Below, piece after piece: positions 42,901-51,228 of a stretch of DNA of 64,000 nt. The translations under genes and the position numbers were made by a program. Source of the DNA: Hymenobacter psoromatis. Lineage in GTDB: Bacteria > Bacteroidota > Bacteroidia > Cytophagales > Hymenobacteraceae. Under the pieces are notes generated by a model. The model had not been told where the DNA came from, did no database searches, and saw nothing but the letters and a program-made list of their open reading frames with translations. The number at the start of each line of letters is the position of its first letter. Within the stretch, counting starts at the first letter, position 1. Location: assembly GCF_020012125.1 (NCBI RefSeq), contig NZ_JAIFAG010000001.1, positions 2,356,001 through 2,420,000 of the forward strand. The letters run 5' to 3'.

Positions 42901-43929
42901 CTAAAAATGGTTGAAACCCTGCGCTTGCAGTGGCACCGCCTGGCCCGATTTCGTAATCAAATTAACCGCATCATTCTGCTCCGTTAAATGGCCGATAACG
43001 GTAATATCGGGGTGGTTTTTAATCTTGGCGTGGTCAGCGACCGGGATGGTAAATAACAATTCGTAGTCCTCGCCGCCGTTGAGGGCGGCCATGAGGGGGT
43101 CGAGGTTAAATTCGGCGGCGGCTTCGAGGGTCGGGTTGGCCAGGGGCAGGTACTCGCTGAAGACCCGCGCGCCGGTGCCGCTGGCGGCGCAGAGGTGCAT
43201 GACTTCCGAGGCCAGGCCGTCGGAGATGTCAATCATGGCGGTGGGCTGCACGCCCAGCTCGCGCAGCTCGTGCACGACGTCGAGGCGGGCTTCGGGGCGC
43301 AGCTGGCGCTGCACCACGTAGTCGTAGCTTTCCAGTTCGGGCTGGGTGTCGGGGTCGGCCAGGAAGGCCTGCTTTTCGCGCTCCAATACTTGCAGGCCGA
43401 GGTAGGCCCCGCCGAGGTCGCCCGAGACGCACAGAATATCGGTGGGCCTACCCCCCGAGCGGCGCACGGCCTGGCCGGCCGCCACCATGCCCAGCGCCGT
43501 GACGCTGATAACCAGGCCGCCGCGGCTACCGGTGGTATCGCCGCCCACCAGGTCCACGCCGTAGGCTTCGCAGGCCAGGCGCATCCCGGCGTACAACTCC
43601 TCCACGGCCTCTACCGTGAAACGGGGGGGTAGGCTCAGGCCGACGATAATTTGGGTGGGAGTAGCAAACATGGCCGCCACGTCCGACACGTTCACGGCCA
43701 CCGCCTTGTAGCCCAGGTGTTTGAGCGGCGAGAATGATAAATCAAAATGCACGCCTTCCACCAGCAAATCGGTGCTGATGACGATTTCCTGCCCGGCCGG
43801 CGGGGCCAGGATGGCCGCATCATCGCCGATGCCCAGGATGGTACTGGGCTGGGTCAGGGTAATGTCGCGCTGCAAGCGGCGGATGAGCCCAAACTCGCCG
43901 AGCTGGGAAAGGGGCGTTAAATCGGACAT
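42901..43929 (-). CDS. thiL: Thiamine-monophosphate kinase
   Basis: 342 aa. TMP-kinase signatures: GIGDDAAIL near the N-terminus, VEGVHFDLSF, AVNVSDVAAMFA, SRGGLVISVTALG, LCVSGDLGGAYLG, MIDISDGLASEV and GGEDYELLF. It phosphorylates TMP to TPP. The start at 43929 is chosen over an extended start in the hairpin repeat at 43946-44054. A TACCTTTG box lies upstream beyond that repeat. Confidence 0.95.
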   Translation of the reverse strand: MSDLTPLSQLGEFGLIRRLQRDITLTQPSTILGIGDDAAILAPPAGQEIVISTDLLVEGVHFDLSFSPLKHLGYKAVAVNVSDVAAMFATPTQIIVGLSLPPRFTVEAVEELYAGMRLACEAYGVDLVGGDTTGSRGGLVISVTALGMVAAGQAVRRSGGRPTDILCVSGDLGGAYLGLQVLEREKQAFLADPDTQPELESYDYVVQRQLRPEARLDVVHELRELGVQPTAMIDISDGLASEVMHLCAASGTGARVFSEYLPLANPTLEAAAEFNLDPLMAALNGGEDYELLFTIPVADHAKIKNHPDITVIGHLTEQNDAVNLITKSGQAVPLQAQGFNHF

Positions 43930-43945
43930 ATTGTTGGTTGGTAAT

Positions 43946-44054
43946 CGTTTGTCATGGCGAGCACCGCGAAGCAATCGTACCCGAACGATGGACGAACGGC
44001 CGGCGCAGGTACCGTTCGGGTGCGAGGGCTTCGCGGTGCTCGCCATGACAAACG
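43946..44054. repeat. Dispersed hairpin repeat R4 between the thiL promoter and start
   Basis: Perfect 27-bp outer arms (CGTTTGTCATGGCGAGCACCGCGAAGC and complement) with a nested inner stem (CGTACCCGAACG region). Transcribed into the thiL 5' UTR if the box at 44074 is used. Confidence 0.85.
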
Positions 44055-44073
44055 GTTTCTTATTTCATTAATC

Positions 44074-44081
44074 CAAAGGTA
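44074..44081 (-). promoter_or_regulatory. -7 box (TACCTTTG) for thiL
   Basis: Exact TAnnTTTG on the minus strand; the hairpin repeat R4 lies between it and the thiL ATG. Confidence 0.45.
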
Positions 44082-44111
44082 CGGCCACTCCCTACCCACC
44101 GTTTGGCCGCC

Positions 44112-44119
44112 TAAATTTG
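44112..44119 (+). promoter_or_regulatory. -7 box (TAAATTTG) for the lipoprotein gene
   Basis: Exact TAnnTTTG match 47 bp before the ATG at 44167. Confidence 0.45.
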
Positions 44120-44166
44120 CGCGCCCGCCAACACCTTAATTATTCCTAAATTCCCGTTTGGTTTTC

Positions 44167-44772
44167 ATGAAAGCTCTTTTCTTCGCCGGCCTGCTGACCC
44201 TGGCCGTGCTGCCCATGTGCAAGCCCGACGCCGCCAAAAACACCACCGCGACCACCGGCGAAAGCCCGGCCTCACCGGCGGCGGTACAGGCCCAGCTCAC
44301 TATTTTGCGCGACTCGGCCGATGCCACTTGGCAGCGCATGACGGCCAGCGATGATAAAACGCTCGGCAACCTGCGTGAGCTGCTGCAAGACCTCAGCAAG
44401 TATCCGGGGGCCAACCAGCCGCAACTTACTGCGCTGCGCGGCACCCGCGCCCGCATCCAGCAACAGCGCTACACCCGCGAAACGATGGCTTCCTCGGCGC
44501 TCATCGACCGCTACGATACCGCCCAGGATTCGCTGCTGAAGGCTGTGTACGCCGTGGCCGCGCCCGGCGGCAACGCACCCTCCCAAGGCGTGCGCGACCG
44601 CGTGGAGGCCGTGCAGGCCGCCGATGCCAACGTGGTTATTTACCGCTCGCACTACGATAAGGCCGCCAAAGCCTACAATGCCTACCTGCAAGTGCACGGC
44701 GAGGCGCTGACCAGCATGGGCGGCCAGTACGCCAAGCTGCGGCCTTTGCCGCTGTTTGAGATTAGCCAGTAG
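44167..44772 (+). CDS. Putative lipoprotein, helical, LemA-like
   Basis: 201 aa. Signal with a lipobox-like LPMC, a Thr/Ala linker, then an all-helical domain of heptad-like pattern (LTILRDSADATWQRMTASDDK, LRELLQDLSKY, RDRVEAVQAADANVVIYRSHYDKAAKAYNAY). The helical layout resembles LemA-type periplasmic proteins without convincing motif identity. Ends 11 bp before the strong hairpin repeat R5. Confidence 0.65.
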   Translation: MKALFFAGLLTLAVLPMCKPDAAKNTTATTGESPASPAAVQAQLTILRDSADATWQRMTASDDKTLGNLRELLQDLSKYPGANQPQLTALRGTRARIQQQRYTRETMASSALIDRYDTAQDSLLKAVYAVAAPGGNAPSQGVRDRVEAVQAADANVVIYRSHYDKAAKAYNAYLQVHGEALTSMGGQYAKLRPLPLFEISQ

Positions 44773-44783
44773 AGAGAAGAAAT

Positions 44784-44897
44784 GAGCAAAAAAAGGGCGG
44801 TCATGCTGAGCTTGTCGAAGCATCTCTACCGAACGACACCCGAACGGCGTGGTAGAGATGCTTCGACAAGCTCAGCATGACCGCCCTTTTTTTGCTC
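44784..44897. repeat. Dispersed hairpin repeat R5, perfect 47-bp arms
   Basis: Arms 44784-44830 and 44851-44897 are perfectly complementary over 47 bp with a 20-nt loop; the outer ends carry A7/T7 runs, so it can terminate transcription from both converging genes. Confidence 0.95.
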
Positions 44898-44922
44898 AGT
44901 TACTCATTTGCTCCCTACCCCC

Positions 44923-46011
44923 CTACTTCTCCTCCACTGGCCCAGGGTTCAGCTCGCGCACGTCGGGATGCTGGTAGTTGACGAGGATGACGGAGAAGGG
45001 ATGCGGCTCGCCCTCGCGCTTTTCGAGGCGCACGGCTCCGGCATCGCGGAGCTGGCTCAGGAGCTGGCGGCGCTCCCAGTCGGGCAGCTCGGGCAGCACG
45101 TCGGTGAGGCGGCGCAGGAAGGGGCTGGCCCAGATTTCGGGTGCCCCGTGCTGGCCGGCAAAGCGTTGCATCTGCTCCAGTAAAAACTCCAGGCAGCGCC
45201 GCTCGTCATCGCGGATGATGCGGCGGACGGGCGCAAATGTGGCCGGCGGCTCTTGCAGCAGTTGCTCCATGAGACTGGGGCGGGCGGGTACACTGGGCCG
45301 CGCCAGGGCGGGAGCGGGCGCATTCCCGGCCAGGGTAGCACCGCTGGCCGCCGCGTCCTGGGCGGCCTGCCGGGCGGCGGCCGTCTGCACGCCCGCCATG
45401 CCTTGCTCGCGCAGGCGGCGCACTTCTTCACCCTGGCGCAGGCGGGCAGCGCGGTGGTCTTCCAGCGCCTTCAGGCGCTCGGCGGGCAGCAGCTCGCGGG
45501 CGTCGATGAAGTGCTCCTGGCCCAGCATCTGGAGCAGGTCGCCGGATACGCTTTCACGGAAGCCCACCACTTTCACCTGCCGGGCCTGGCGGCGCAGGTG
45601 CTGGAGCACGGGAATGTAGTCGCGGTCGCCGGCCACGAGCACAAACGTGCCGATGGCGGGCCGGGTGTAGAGAACCTCCAGCGCGTCGATGCAGAGCTGC
45701 ATATCGGCCGCGTTTTTGTGGTCGGTGCCCAGCACGTTGCGCGTGCTCACGCCCATGAGGTAGAGCGGCCCCTGCGGGCCGGTCGGGATTTTGTCGAAGT
45801 CGGCGTAAGCATTGAGCACCAGCGAGTCGAGGCCCTGCTCGCGCTTAAGCGAGTCGCGCAGGGCACGCACCAGGTCCAGGGCATAGTCGTGGGGGTCCTG
45901 CGGGTCGAGGTAATGATTTTTAAGAAAGTAGTAAACGTTCTCAAAATCAATAAATACGGCGGCATACGGCGAGGCCGGCGGCACCGCGGCCACGGGGGTA
46001 GGAGTCAGCAT
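44923..46011 (-). CDS. NYN-domain protein (LabA/MARF1-like) with C-terminal OST-HTH-like domain
   Basis: 362 aa. The NYN nuclease core: AVFIDFENVYYFL at about 21-33, an acidic central block (DHKNAADMQLCIDAL), and VLVAGDRDYIPVLQHLRR, the acidic cluster of PIN-like metal-dependent RNases. The C-terminal third (ASPFLRRLTDVLPELPDWERRQLLSQLRDAGAVRLE) has an OST-HTH/winged-helix appearance, usual in RNA-binding partners of NYN. A cytoplasmic RNA endonuclease is likely. Start at the ATG 46011; the upstream in-frame extension is unsupported. Confidence 0.85.
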   Translation of the reverse strand: MLTPTPVAAVPPASPYAAVFIDFENVYYFLKNHYLDPQDPHDYALDLVRALRDSLKREQGLDSLVLNAYADFDKIPTGPQGPLYLMGVSTRNVLGTDHKNAADMQLCIDALEVLYTRPAIGTFVLVAGDRDYIPVLQHLRRQARQVKVVGFRESVSGDLLQMLGQEHFIDARELLPAERLKALEDHRAARLRQGEEVRRLREQGMAGVQTAAARQAAQDAAASGATLAGNAPAPALARPSVPARPSLMEQLLQEPPATFAPVRRIIRDDERRCLEFLLEQMQRFAGQHGAPEIWASPFLRRLTDVLPELPDWERRQLLSQLRDAGAVRLEKREGEPHPFSVILVNYQHPDVRELNPGPVEEK

Positions 46012-46163
46012 AAGTACTTGGCAAGAAGGCAGCGGCCCGGCGGGCCACAAAAGAAGCGCGAGTCGGGCAAAGGTCGGCCCTAACCCCGGCGCGGCCAACC
46101 TGACGCGAGGGTTTTTCTTACGTGGAAGCCATAACTACTTTCAGCCCGCGGCGGGCTAAATAG

Positions 46164-46195
46164 AAAAGGTCCTCCTTACCACCGGTAGAAGGACC
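46164..46195 (-). terminator. Hairpin after the first L,D-transpeptidase gene
   Basis: GGTCCTCCT / AGAAGGACC with one mismatch and a TTTT tail on the minus strand. Confidence 0.6.
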
Positions 46196-46215
46196 CTCTC
46201 ACAGAAAAGCTTACC

Positions 46216-47070
46216 TCACGAATGCGTAGGCGGCTTGAGCGCTAGTGCCGCTAAAGCAATATTCTGATTAAGAAACCTCGAGTTGTAGCCCGCGTTCGAC
46301 TTACTTAGAAACAGGCAGCTACCCCCCCGCACGGCATCAATTATCTGCGAATACTGGTCGAGTGGCAGGGCGGGGCAGCCGAGGCTGCGGCCCAGGCGGC
46401 CATTTTGCTTGATGAAATCCTCACTCACGTAGTCAGCGCCGTGCATCACGATAGAGCGGGCAAAGGCATTGGTATTGAAACCATCATCCACACCCTGCAA
46501 GCGCAGCGAGTGGCCGTGCTTGCCCTCATATTCCTGGCCCGTCACGTAGAAGCCCAGGCTGCTCATGTTGCTTTGGTCGGTATTGGAAAATTGGTTGGCT
46601 GCATTCTCGCCCGAGTTGTGGCCGTGGGCTACCAGCGTGTGGAACACAATTTTAGTATGGGCCAAATCCAGCACCCAGAGGCGCTTTTCGGTGGAAGGCA
46701 GGTCAAAATCCACTACTGTCAAATGCTGCTGCTGAGTGGCCAGGTGGCCGGTTTCACGCAGGTTGAGGTAGCCGGTCATGGCTTTTTGGAAAACCTCGAA
46801 GCGCAGGCCCTGCTGGGCAGCCCCGAGGCGGTCATAAGTCTGGCGCAGAGTAACATCGAAGCGGGCCAGCGGCGTAAGGGCCGCCGTAGCGGGGGCCTTC
46901 GCGGCGGCCATCGTCGTCAGGGTCAGCACGTGGGCGGAGGATTGCAGCAGTGGGCCAGCCAGCGGCGTCGCCAGAAACAGCGACGTTATAAAGGGCAGAG
47001 CGCGCCGCACAAAGCGCCGACGGCGGCTAGTACGCTGGCGATTCACTACGCTGGAATGATGCTTTTTCAT
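46216..47070 (-). CDS. L,D-transpeptidase catalytic domain protein (YkuD_2 type)
   Basis: About 284 aa. Basic N-terminus and signal/anchor (RRRRFVRRALPFITSLFLATPLAGP), then the YkuD_2 domain: LWVLDLAHTKIVFHTLVAHGHNSG, the GFYVTGQEYEGKHGHSLRL loop, and the catalytic block MHGADYV...GRLGRSLGCPALPLDQ with the catalytic Cys. Family members act on peptidoglycan. A TAGCTTTG box lies about 60 bp upstream. Confidence 0.9.
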   Translation of the reverse strand: MKKHHSSVVNRQRTSRRRRFVRRALPFITSLFLATPLAGPLLQSSAHVLTLTTMAAAKAPATAALTPLARFDVTLRQTYDRLGAAQQGLRFEVFQKAMTGYLNLRETGHLATQQQHLTVVDFDLPSTEKRLWVLDLAHTKIVFHTLVAHGHNSGENAANQFSNTDQSNMSSLGFYVTGQEYEGKHGHSLRLQGVDDGFNTNAFARSIVMHGADYVSEDFIKQNGRLGRSLGCPALPLDQYSQIIDAVRGGSCLFLSKSNAGYNSRFLNQNIALAALALKPPTHS

Positions 47071-47129
47071 AACAATCTCACGAGCATTATAGATAAGGAA
47101 AGCGTCCGTCAAGAGCGAACTACCAGTTT

Positions 47130-47137
47130 CAAAGCTA
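47130..47137 (-). promoter_or_regulatory. -7 box (TAGCTTTG) for the first L,D-transpeptidase
   Basis: Exact TAnnTTTG match on the minus strand, 59 bp before the ATG at 47070. Confidence 0.45.
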
Positions 47138-47201
47138 CTATACGCAGCCCGTATTCGTTTGGGTCTGCCGCAACGCGGCGCGGGCCCGGAAAATTCCGGG
47201 T

Positions 47202-48035
47202 CTAGCGCCAGCCGCGCCGGACGAAGCGCCGCCCGGCGGCCGGCCCATCGAGCCAGCGCGAAGCTAGGCCCGGCCCGCTCACCAGCAGCATGCTACCCGT
47301 GCGCAACGTGCTGATAATGGCCTTGTACTGCGTGGGCGGCAGGGCCGGGCAGCCCTGGCTGTAGCCCAGGTGGCCATGCTGGCACACGTAGTCGGGGCTG
47401 GCATAGTCGGCGGCGTGCAGCACAATGTAGCGGTCAAATACGTTGGTATTTTCCCCCTTATCGTACCCCTGGAGGCGGCGCGAATAGCCGTGAATGCCGT
47501 CGTAAGTGCCCGAGGTACGGTAAAACCCCAGGGAGGTGCATTTCGAGCTTTCGACGTTGGAAAATCGCCGGGCGCGCAGGTGACCCGAGCCCTGGCCGTG
47601 GGCTACTAAGCTGCGGTGCAGCACTTTAGCTTCGTTTAAATCAATGACCCAGAGGCGCTCGGTGGTGTTGGGCAGGTCCATATCGGCCACGGCCAGCACG
47701 CCGGCCCGCTCAATGCGGCCAGTGGGATGCAGCGTGAGGTAGCCTACGCAGGCCTGCGCTAGCACGGCCGGCCGCAGCCCCACCGTATCGGCCCCAAGAT
47801 GAGTATAGAGCTGGCCGATGGCCTGGCGCAGCGTATCGGGCACGCCGGCCACGGGCGGCACGGGCGTGAGGCGCAGCGAGTCGGGCAGTGGGGCGGGGGT
47901 AGGAAGTTGGGCGGCGGCCGGGCGAGCGGTAGCCAGCCGCGCCGGGTGCTGGCAGGCGGCCAGTATTATCCCTACCCCCACCAGCCAGCTTAGGCCGCCA
48001 CCCATCAGCCCCCGAAATACTACCGCCCACCTCAT
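47202..48035 (-). CDS. L,D-transpeptidase paralog, lipoprotein (YkuD_2 type)
   Basis: 277 aa. The signal ends LAAC (lipobox), followed by a Pro/Ala linker and the same YkuD_2 domain as the neighbouring gene: LWVIDLNEAKVLHRSLVAHG, GFYRTSGTYDGIHGYSRRL, and HGHLGYSQGCPALPPTQYKA with the catalytic Cys. A tandem paralog of the gene 130 bp downstream. The ATG at 48035 has a TACTTTTG box only three bases upstream. Confidence 0.88.
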   Translation of the reverse strand: MRWAVVFRGLMGGGLSWLVGVGIILAACQHPARLATARPAAAQLPTPAPLPDSLRLTPVPPVAGVPDTLRQAIGQLYTHLGADTVGLRPAVLAQACVGYLTLHPTGRIERAGVLAVADMDLPNTTERLWVIDLNEAKVLHRSLVAHGQGSGHLRARRFSNVESSKCTSLGFYRTSGTYDGIHGYSRRLQGYDKGENTNVFDRYIVLHAADYASPDYVCQHGHLGYSQGCPALPPTQYKAIISTLRTGSMLLVSGPGLASRWLDGPAAGRRFVRRGWR

Positions 48036-48038
48036 ACC

Positions 48039-48046
48039 CAAAAGTA
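48039..48046 (-). promoter_or_regulatory. -7 box (TACTTTTG) abutting the second L,D-transpeptidase start
   Basis: Exact TAnnTTTG match ending three bases before the ATG; a second leaderless candidate besides rfaE1. Alternatively translation begins at a later Met. Confidence 0.4.
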
Positions 48047-48058
48047 GGCGCAAAGAGA

Positions 48059-48100
48059 CCACCCCAGCGCTTTTTTCTGCTAAAAAAGACGCTGGGGTGG
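48059..48100 (-). terminator. Strong terminator closing the metal-uptake locus
   Basis: Stem CCACCCCAGCG / CGCTGGGGTGG with inner A7/T6 pairing, located 24-65 bp after the last gene of the minus-strand block. Marks the 3' border of the putative operon. Confidence 0.85.
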
Positions 48101-48123
48101 CCTGGCTCGGGCGGCCCTACCCC

Positions 48124-48837
48124 CTACTCGGCTACGAAGACGAGCGCGGCGGTGAGGCTGAGGCGCGTAGCGTCGGGGTCGGCCAGCTGGTTGATGTCGA
48201 GGTCGTTGGCGAGGCGGTTGATGCCTTTGACCAGCGTCACGGTCACCTCGCCGCTAGCGTCGGTGCGGGGGCCTTCCTCGTTGCTGTTGTTTTCCACCAT
48301 CGCGTTGGCCACGGGCTGGCCATCGAGCAGCAGGCGCACTTTAAAGGACTGGCCGGCCTGGAGCGCGCCGGTGAACGCCTCGGGCACGAACTCGAAGCGC
48401 TGGCCCACGGGCTTGAACATCCAGGGCTGCCAGCTGAGCACGGTTTTAGAAAACTTGAGCGGGTGCGACCCTACCCCCCCCGCGCCGGCCGGCTCGGTGG
48501 TCAGGCGCACATTGCGGCTTTCCTTGTCCTGGGGCGTTTTGGTCCAGTAGCCGTTGTCAAAATCGAGCACGAATAGGACCGGCTTGCCGGTGGGCTTGAT
48601 GCTCAGGCCCTTCGCCGTAGGCTGGCGGGTATAGGCCAGGAAATGCTGCTGCGCATCGAGCACTTGCAGGGTCGTGACCTTGGCGGCGGGGTAGGCTTCG
48701 GGGATTTTGTGGCCGTAAAAAACCTGGTACACCGGCCCGCCAAGCGGGTCTACCCAGGCATCGTGGGCCAGCAGGGGTAGGGCGAGCAGGGCGGTGGCGG
48801 CCGCCAGCAAAGCCGGTTTGCGGAAAGAGTTTTTCAT
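48124..48837 (-). CDS. DUF4198-family periplasmic metal-binding protein (NikK-like)
   Basis: 237 aa. Signal peptide ending ALPLLA-HDAWVDP; mature protein begins with the conserved His of DUF4198 proteins (AHDAWVDPLGG) and holds two beta-sandwich halves (VLDFDNGYWTKT..., GQSFKVRLLLDGQPVANAMV, DASGEVTVTLVKG). DUF4198 proteins are co-encoded with nickel/cobalt importers and bind metal via His residues in some systems; no substrate is proven here. Last gene of the minus-strand block, 54 bp after the TonB receptor. Confidence 0.8.
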   Translation of the reverse strand: MKNSFRKPALLAAATALLALPLLAHDAWVDPLGGPVYQVFYGHKIPEAYPAAKVTTLQVLDAQQHFLAYTRQPTAKGLSIKPTGKPVLFVLDFDNGYWTKTPQDKESRNVRLTTEPAGAGGVGSHPLKFSKTVLSWQPWMFKPVGQRFEFVPEAFTGALQAGQSFKVRLLLDGQPVANAMVENNSNEEGPRTDASGEVTVTLVKGINRLANDLDINQLADPDATRLSLTAALVFVAE

Positions 48838-48891
48838 GCGGAATAATGGCTTAAGAAGTAGCTAATCAAATAAATAACGTTTTCAGGAAAC

Positions 48892-50994
48892 TCAGAAAGG
48901 GATTTTCACGCCGGCCGTGAAGGTGGCCTTGGCCTGGGGTGCGGTTAGCAACAGGCCGCCCGAGACGAAGCTCATCTCGTCGAGGCCGTGGCTGCCGTCG
49001 GGATAAATAGTGCTTTCGGCGAAAAAGCGGAAATTGGGCCAAGCCGGGCGGATGTAGATAGCTTTGGCCGAGAGCCGCTGGAAGGTTGGGCTTTGCTGCG
49101 AGCCGTCGCTAACCAGGTATTTGCGCCCGATGAGCTGGTCGTAGAGCGAGAGCGTGACTTGGTTGGCAGCCTGGTTGGCGGCCCCAAACGTGTAATCGAA
49201 GCCCAGCGTGGCCAGGTCGCGGGGCACGGTGGTCACGTACATGGGCTGAGCGTCGCCGTTGCGCAGCTCGGCCAGCACGTGGGTGTAGTTGCCAAATATG
49301 GCCAGGCTGCCGGGGTCGTCGCCGAAGCGGTAGCGGGCCTCCACTTCCACGCCCTGGCGCAGCGTGCGGCCGTAGTTGATGAGCGCCCCCGACACGGGGT
49401 CGTTCTGCACCTCACCGGTTTGGGTGGAGCGGTACACCGAGGCCAGCACGTGCGCGCGGCCCGTGGCATCATCCACGGTAATGCCCGCCTCGTAGCTCGT
49501 CAGTTTCGACACGCCCAGGCCAGGGTTATCAATAACTTCCTCGTAGCCGCTGGGGCCTTTGAAGCCCTGCGCGTAGTTGGCAAACAGCCCTACCCCCCTC
49601 GCCACGGCGTAGGCCAGGCCCACCTTGGGGCTGAACGCGGCGGGGTGCACCTGGATGTTTTTGTTGGGGTAGTCGGTGTCGAGGGCCAGGCTGTTGATGT
49701 TGTAAAACAGCAGGTCGTAGCGCGCCCCGGCCGTCAGCTTCAGCTGCTCGGTCAGCTTGAACTGGAGCTGGGCGTAGGCGGCGGGCGTGTACGTGTGTAT
49801 CCGGCGGCCCTGCACCTGGCTTATCTCCTGGCGGGCCACCGTCACGAAGCGGGTGGTATTGATGTTATCGCCCCGAAAATAAAGGCCGCCCGCGTACTCG
49901 GCCGGCAGCCCGAAAAGGGTGCTCTGCACGGTGCGGCGCAGGTCGAAGCCCGCCCAGGTGCGGTCGCCTTCCTCGCGGCGCTGCGGGCCGTTGGGCGCGC
50001 CAAACATGGCGGGCTGGTTCACGCGGATACGCACGAAATCGTGGTGCTGCACGTAGGCCGTGGCCTGCCAGTAGGCCGCGTCGTTGCTGCCACGGTAGTT
50101 AAATACCAGGTTTTGCTGGTTGGTATTGCCGCCGTCGGTGGGGTCGAGGGCGGCGCGGCGGCTCAGCAGGCCGGCATCCACGGCGGCGCGATTGAGGTAG
50201 TTGGCCGAGCCAAAGGCATTGCTGAACACCTGCGCCCGCACCGAAGCCGTGCCCGCCAGCAGCGGAAACGCGTACTTGGCCAGCCCGTTCAGGCGCTGGT
50301 AGCGGTTGTTGTCGCGGTAGGCATCGGAGTAGTTTTCCTCCAGCGCCACGTAGCCGCCGGCCTTGCGAAAGTCGCGGCTGCCAAAGCCTGCGATGGCCAC
50401 GCCGCGTATGGTGCCGTAGGTGCCCGCCGAAAACGTGACGCTCGACGCCAGCCGGTCTTCGGTATCGAAGCGGATGGAGCCGCCCAGCGCGTGGTCGCCG
50501 TAAAACGGGCTGTTGGGCCCGCGCACCACCTCTATGCGTCGTATCGTTTCCGGGATGAGCGGGTTGAGGTCGGTGTAGCCGTTGGTTTGAATGTCGGAGC
50601 CCTGGTTTTGCGGTACGCCGTCGATGCTGAAGGCAATGTCGCGGGCGTGCTCGGTGCCCACGTAGCCGCGCAGCTGGATGCCGTAGCCCACCCCGCCCAG
50701 CTGGTAGTTGGTCACGTTGAGGCCGGCCAGCGGGCGCAGCAAATCGCCGTAAGAAGTAACCGCCTGCTTGGCCACGTAGTCGCGCCCCACCAGCGTCACG
50801 GAGGCCGGGCTAGCCGTGGCCTCGCCCGAAAGTGCGGTTTTGCTCGTGGGCGTCAGGCTGCCGCGCACTTCCACGCTGCCGAGGCGCTTGGTCTTGGTGG
50901 TGTCGGCGGGCGGCGTGCTCGACTGGGCCACGCCCAAGCCGGGCAGCAGCACGCCCGTGGCGGCTGCTGCCCACTTTAAATAGGTGTGCATCAT
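48892..50994 (-). CDS. TonB-dependent receptor (metal/metallophore type)
   Basis: 700 aa. Signal peptide, a short Ser/Thr linker, the plug domain (VTLVGRDYVAKQAVTSYGDLL, LRGYVGTEHARDIAFSIDGV, ETIRRIEVVRGPNSPFYGDHALGG) and a 22-strand barrel. The C-terminus ends in an aromatic/hydrophobic residue (KIPF) as is usual for outer-membrane barrels. The TonB box is not clearly visible. A CTGATTAT/ATAATCAG hairpin lies just before the start codon (50996-51017) and may be an operator. Confidence 0.95.
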   Translation of the reverse strand: MMHTYLKWAAAATGVLLPGLGVAQSSTPPADTTKTKRLGSVEVRGSLTPTSKTALSGEATASPASVTLVGRDYVAKQAVTSYGDLLRPLAGLNVTNYQLGGVGYGIQLRGYVGTEHARDIAFSIDGVPQNQGSDIQTNGYTDLNPLIPETIRRIEVVRGPNSPFYGDHALGGSIRFDTEDRLASSVTFSAGTYGTIRGVAIAGFGSRDFRKAGGYVALEENYSDAYRDNNRYQRLNGLAKYAFPLLAGTASVRAQVFSNAFGSANYLNRAAVDAGLLSRRAALDPTDGGNTNQQNLVFNYRGSNDAAYWQATAYVQHHDFVRIRVNQPAMFGAPNGPQRREEGDRTWAGFDLRRTVQSTLFGLPAEYAGGLYFRGDNINTTRFVTVARQEISQVQGRRIHTYTPAAYAQLQFKLTEQLKLTAGARYDLLFYNINSLALDTDYPNKNIQVHPAAFSPKVGLAYAVARGVGLFANYAQGFKGPSGYEEVIDNPGLGVSKLTSYEAGITVDDATGRAHVLASVYRSTQTGEVQNDPVSGALINYGRTLRQGVEVEARYRFGDDPGSLAIFGNYTHVLAELRNGDAQPMYVTTVPRDLATLGFDYTFGAANQAANQVTLSLYDQLIGRKYLVSDGSQQSPTFQRLSAKAIYIRPAWPNFRFFAESTIYPDGSHGLDEMSFVSGGLLLTAPQAKATFTAGVKIPF

Positions 50995-50995
50995 A

Positions 50996-51017
50996 CTGAT
51001 TATCAGTAAATAATCAG
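50996..51017 (-). promoter_or_regulatory. Inverted repeat just upstream of the TonB receptor start
   Basis: CTGATTAT and ATAATCAG arms separated by 6 nt, directly before the ATG. Position suits an operator or translational hairpin. Confidence 0.35.
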
Positions 51018-51018
51018 C

Positions 51019-51228
51019 TTAAAATAGCATCGCCGCCCGGCACTGCGCCTGGTAGCGCGACTGGTCGGCGCGCTGCCGGGCGCGCTTATCAACCGGGCTG
51101 AGGGGGGTAGGGCGAGCCGCTTTAGCAGCCAGAACTGGCAAGCCAAGAGCGGAAGAAGTCAGTTGCGGCAGGCGCACGGCCAAAGGTGCCGCGGGTATGC
51201 CCGCGGTCTTAGAAGACAAGAGAAACAT
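51019..51228 (-). CDS. Hypothetical 69-aa ORF
   Basis: Not recognised. Basic C-terminal half (KRARQRADQSRYQAQCRAA), no membrane segment. It lies between the putative leader RNA and the TonB receptor, 24 bp before the receptor, and may be a leader or a small regulatory peptide. Could be spurious. Confidence 0.35.
   Translation of the reverse strand: MFLLSSKTAGIPAAPLAVRLPQLTSSALGLPVLAAKAARPTPLSPVDKRARQRADQSRYQAQCRAAMLF

Noticed and set aside
48988..50979. Long plus-strand open frame opposite the TonB receptor (663 codons)
   Set aside because: Antisense shadow of a real gene in high-GC DNA: amino-acid content is Val/Gly/Ala/His/Arg-rich with no domain, and the minus-strand receptor is unmistakable.
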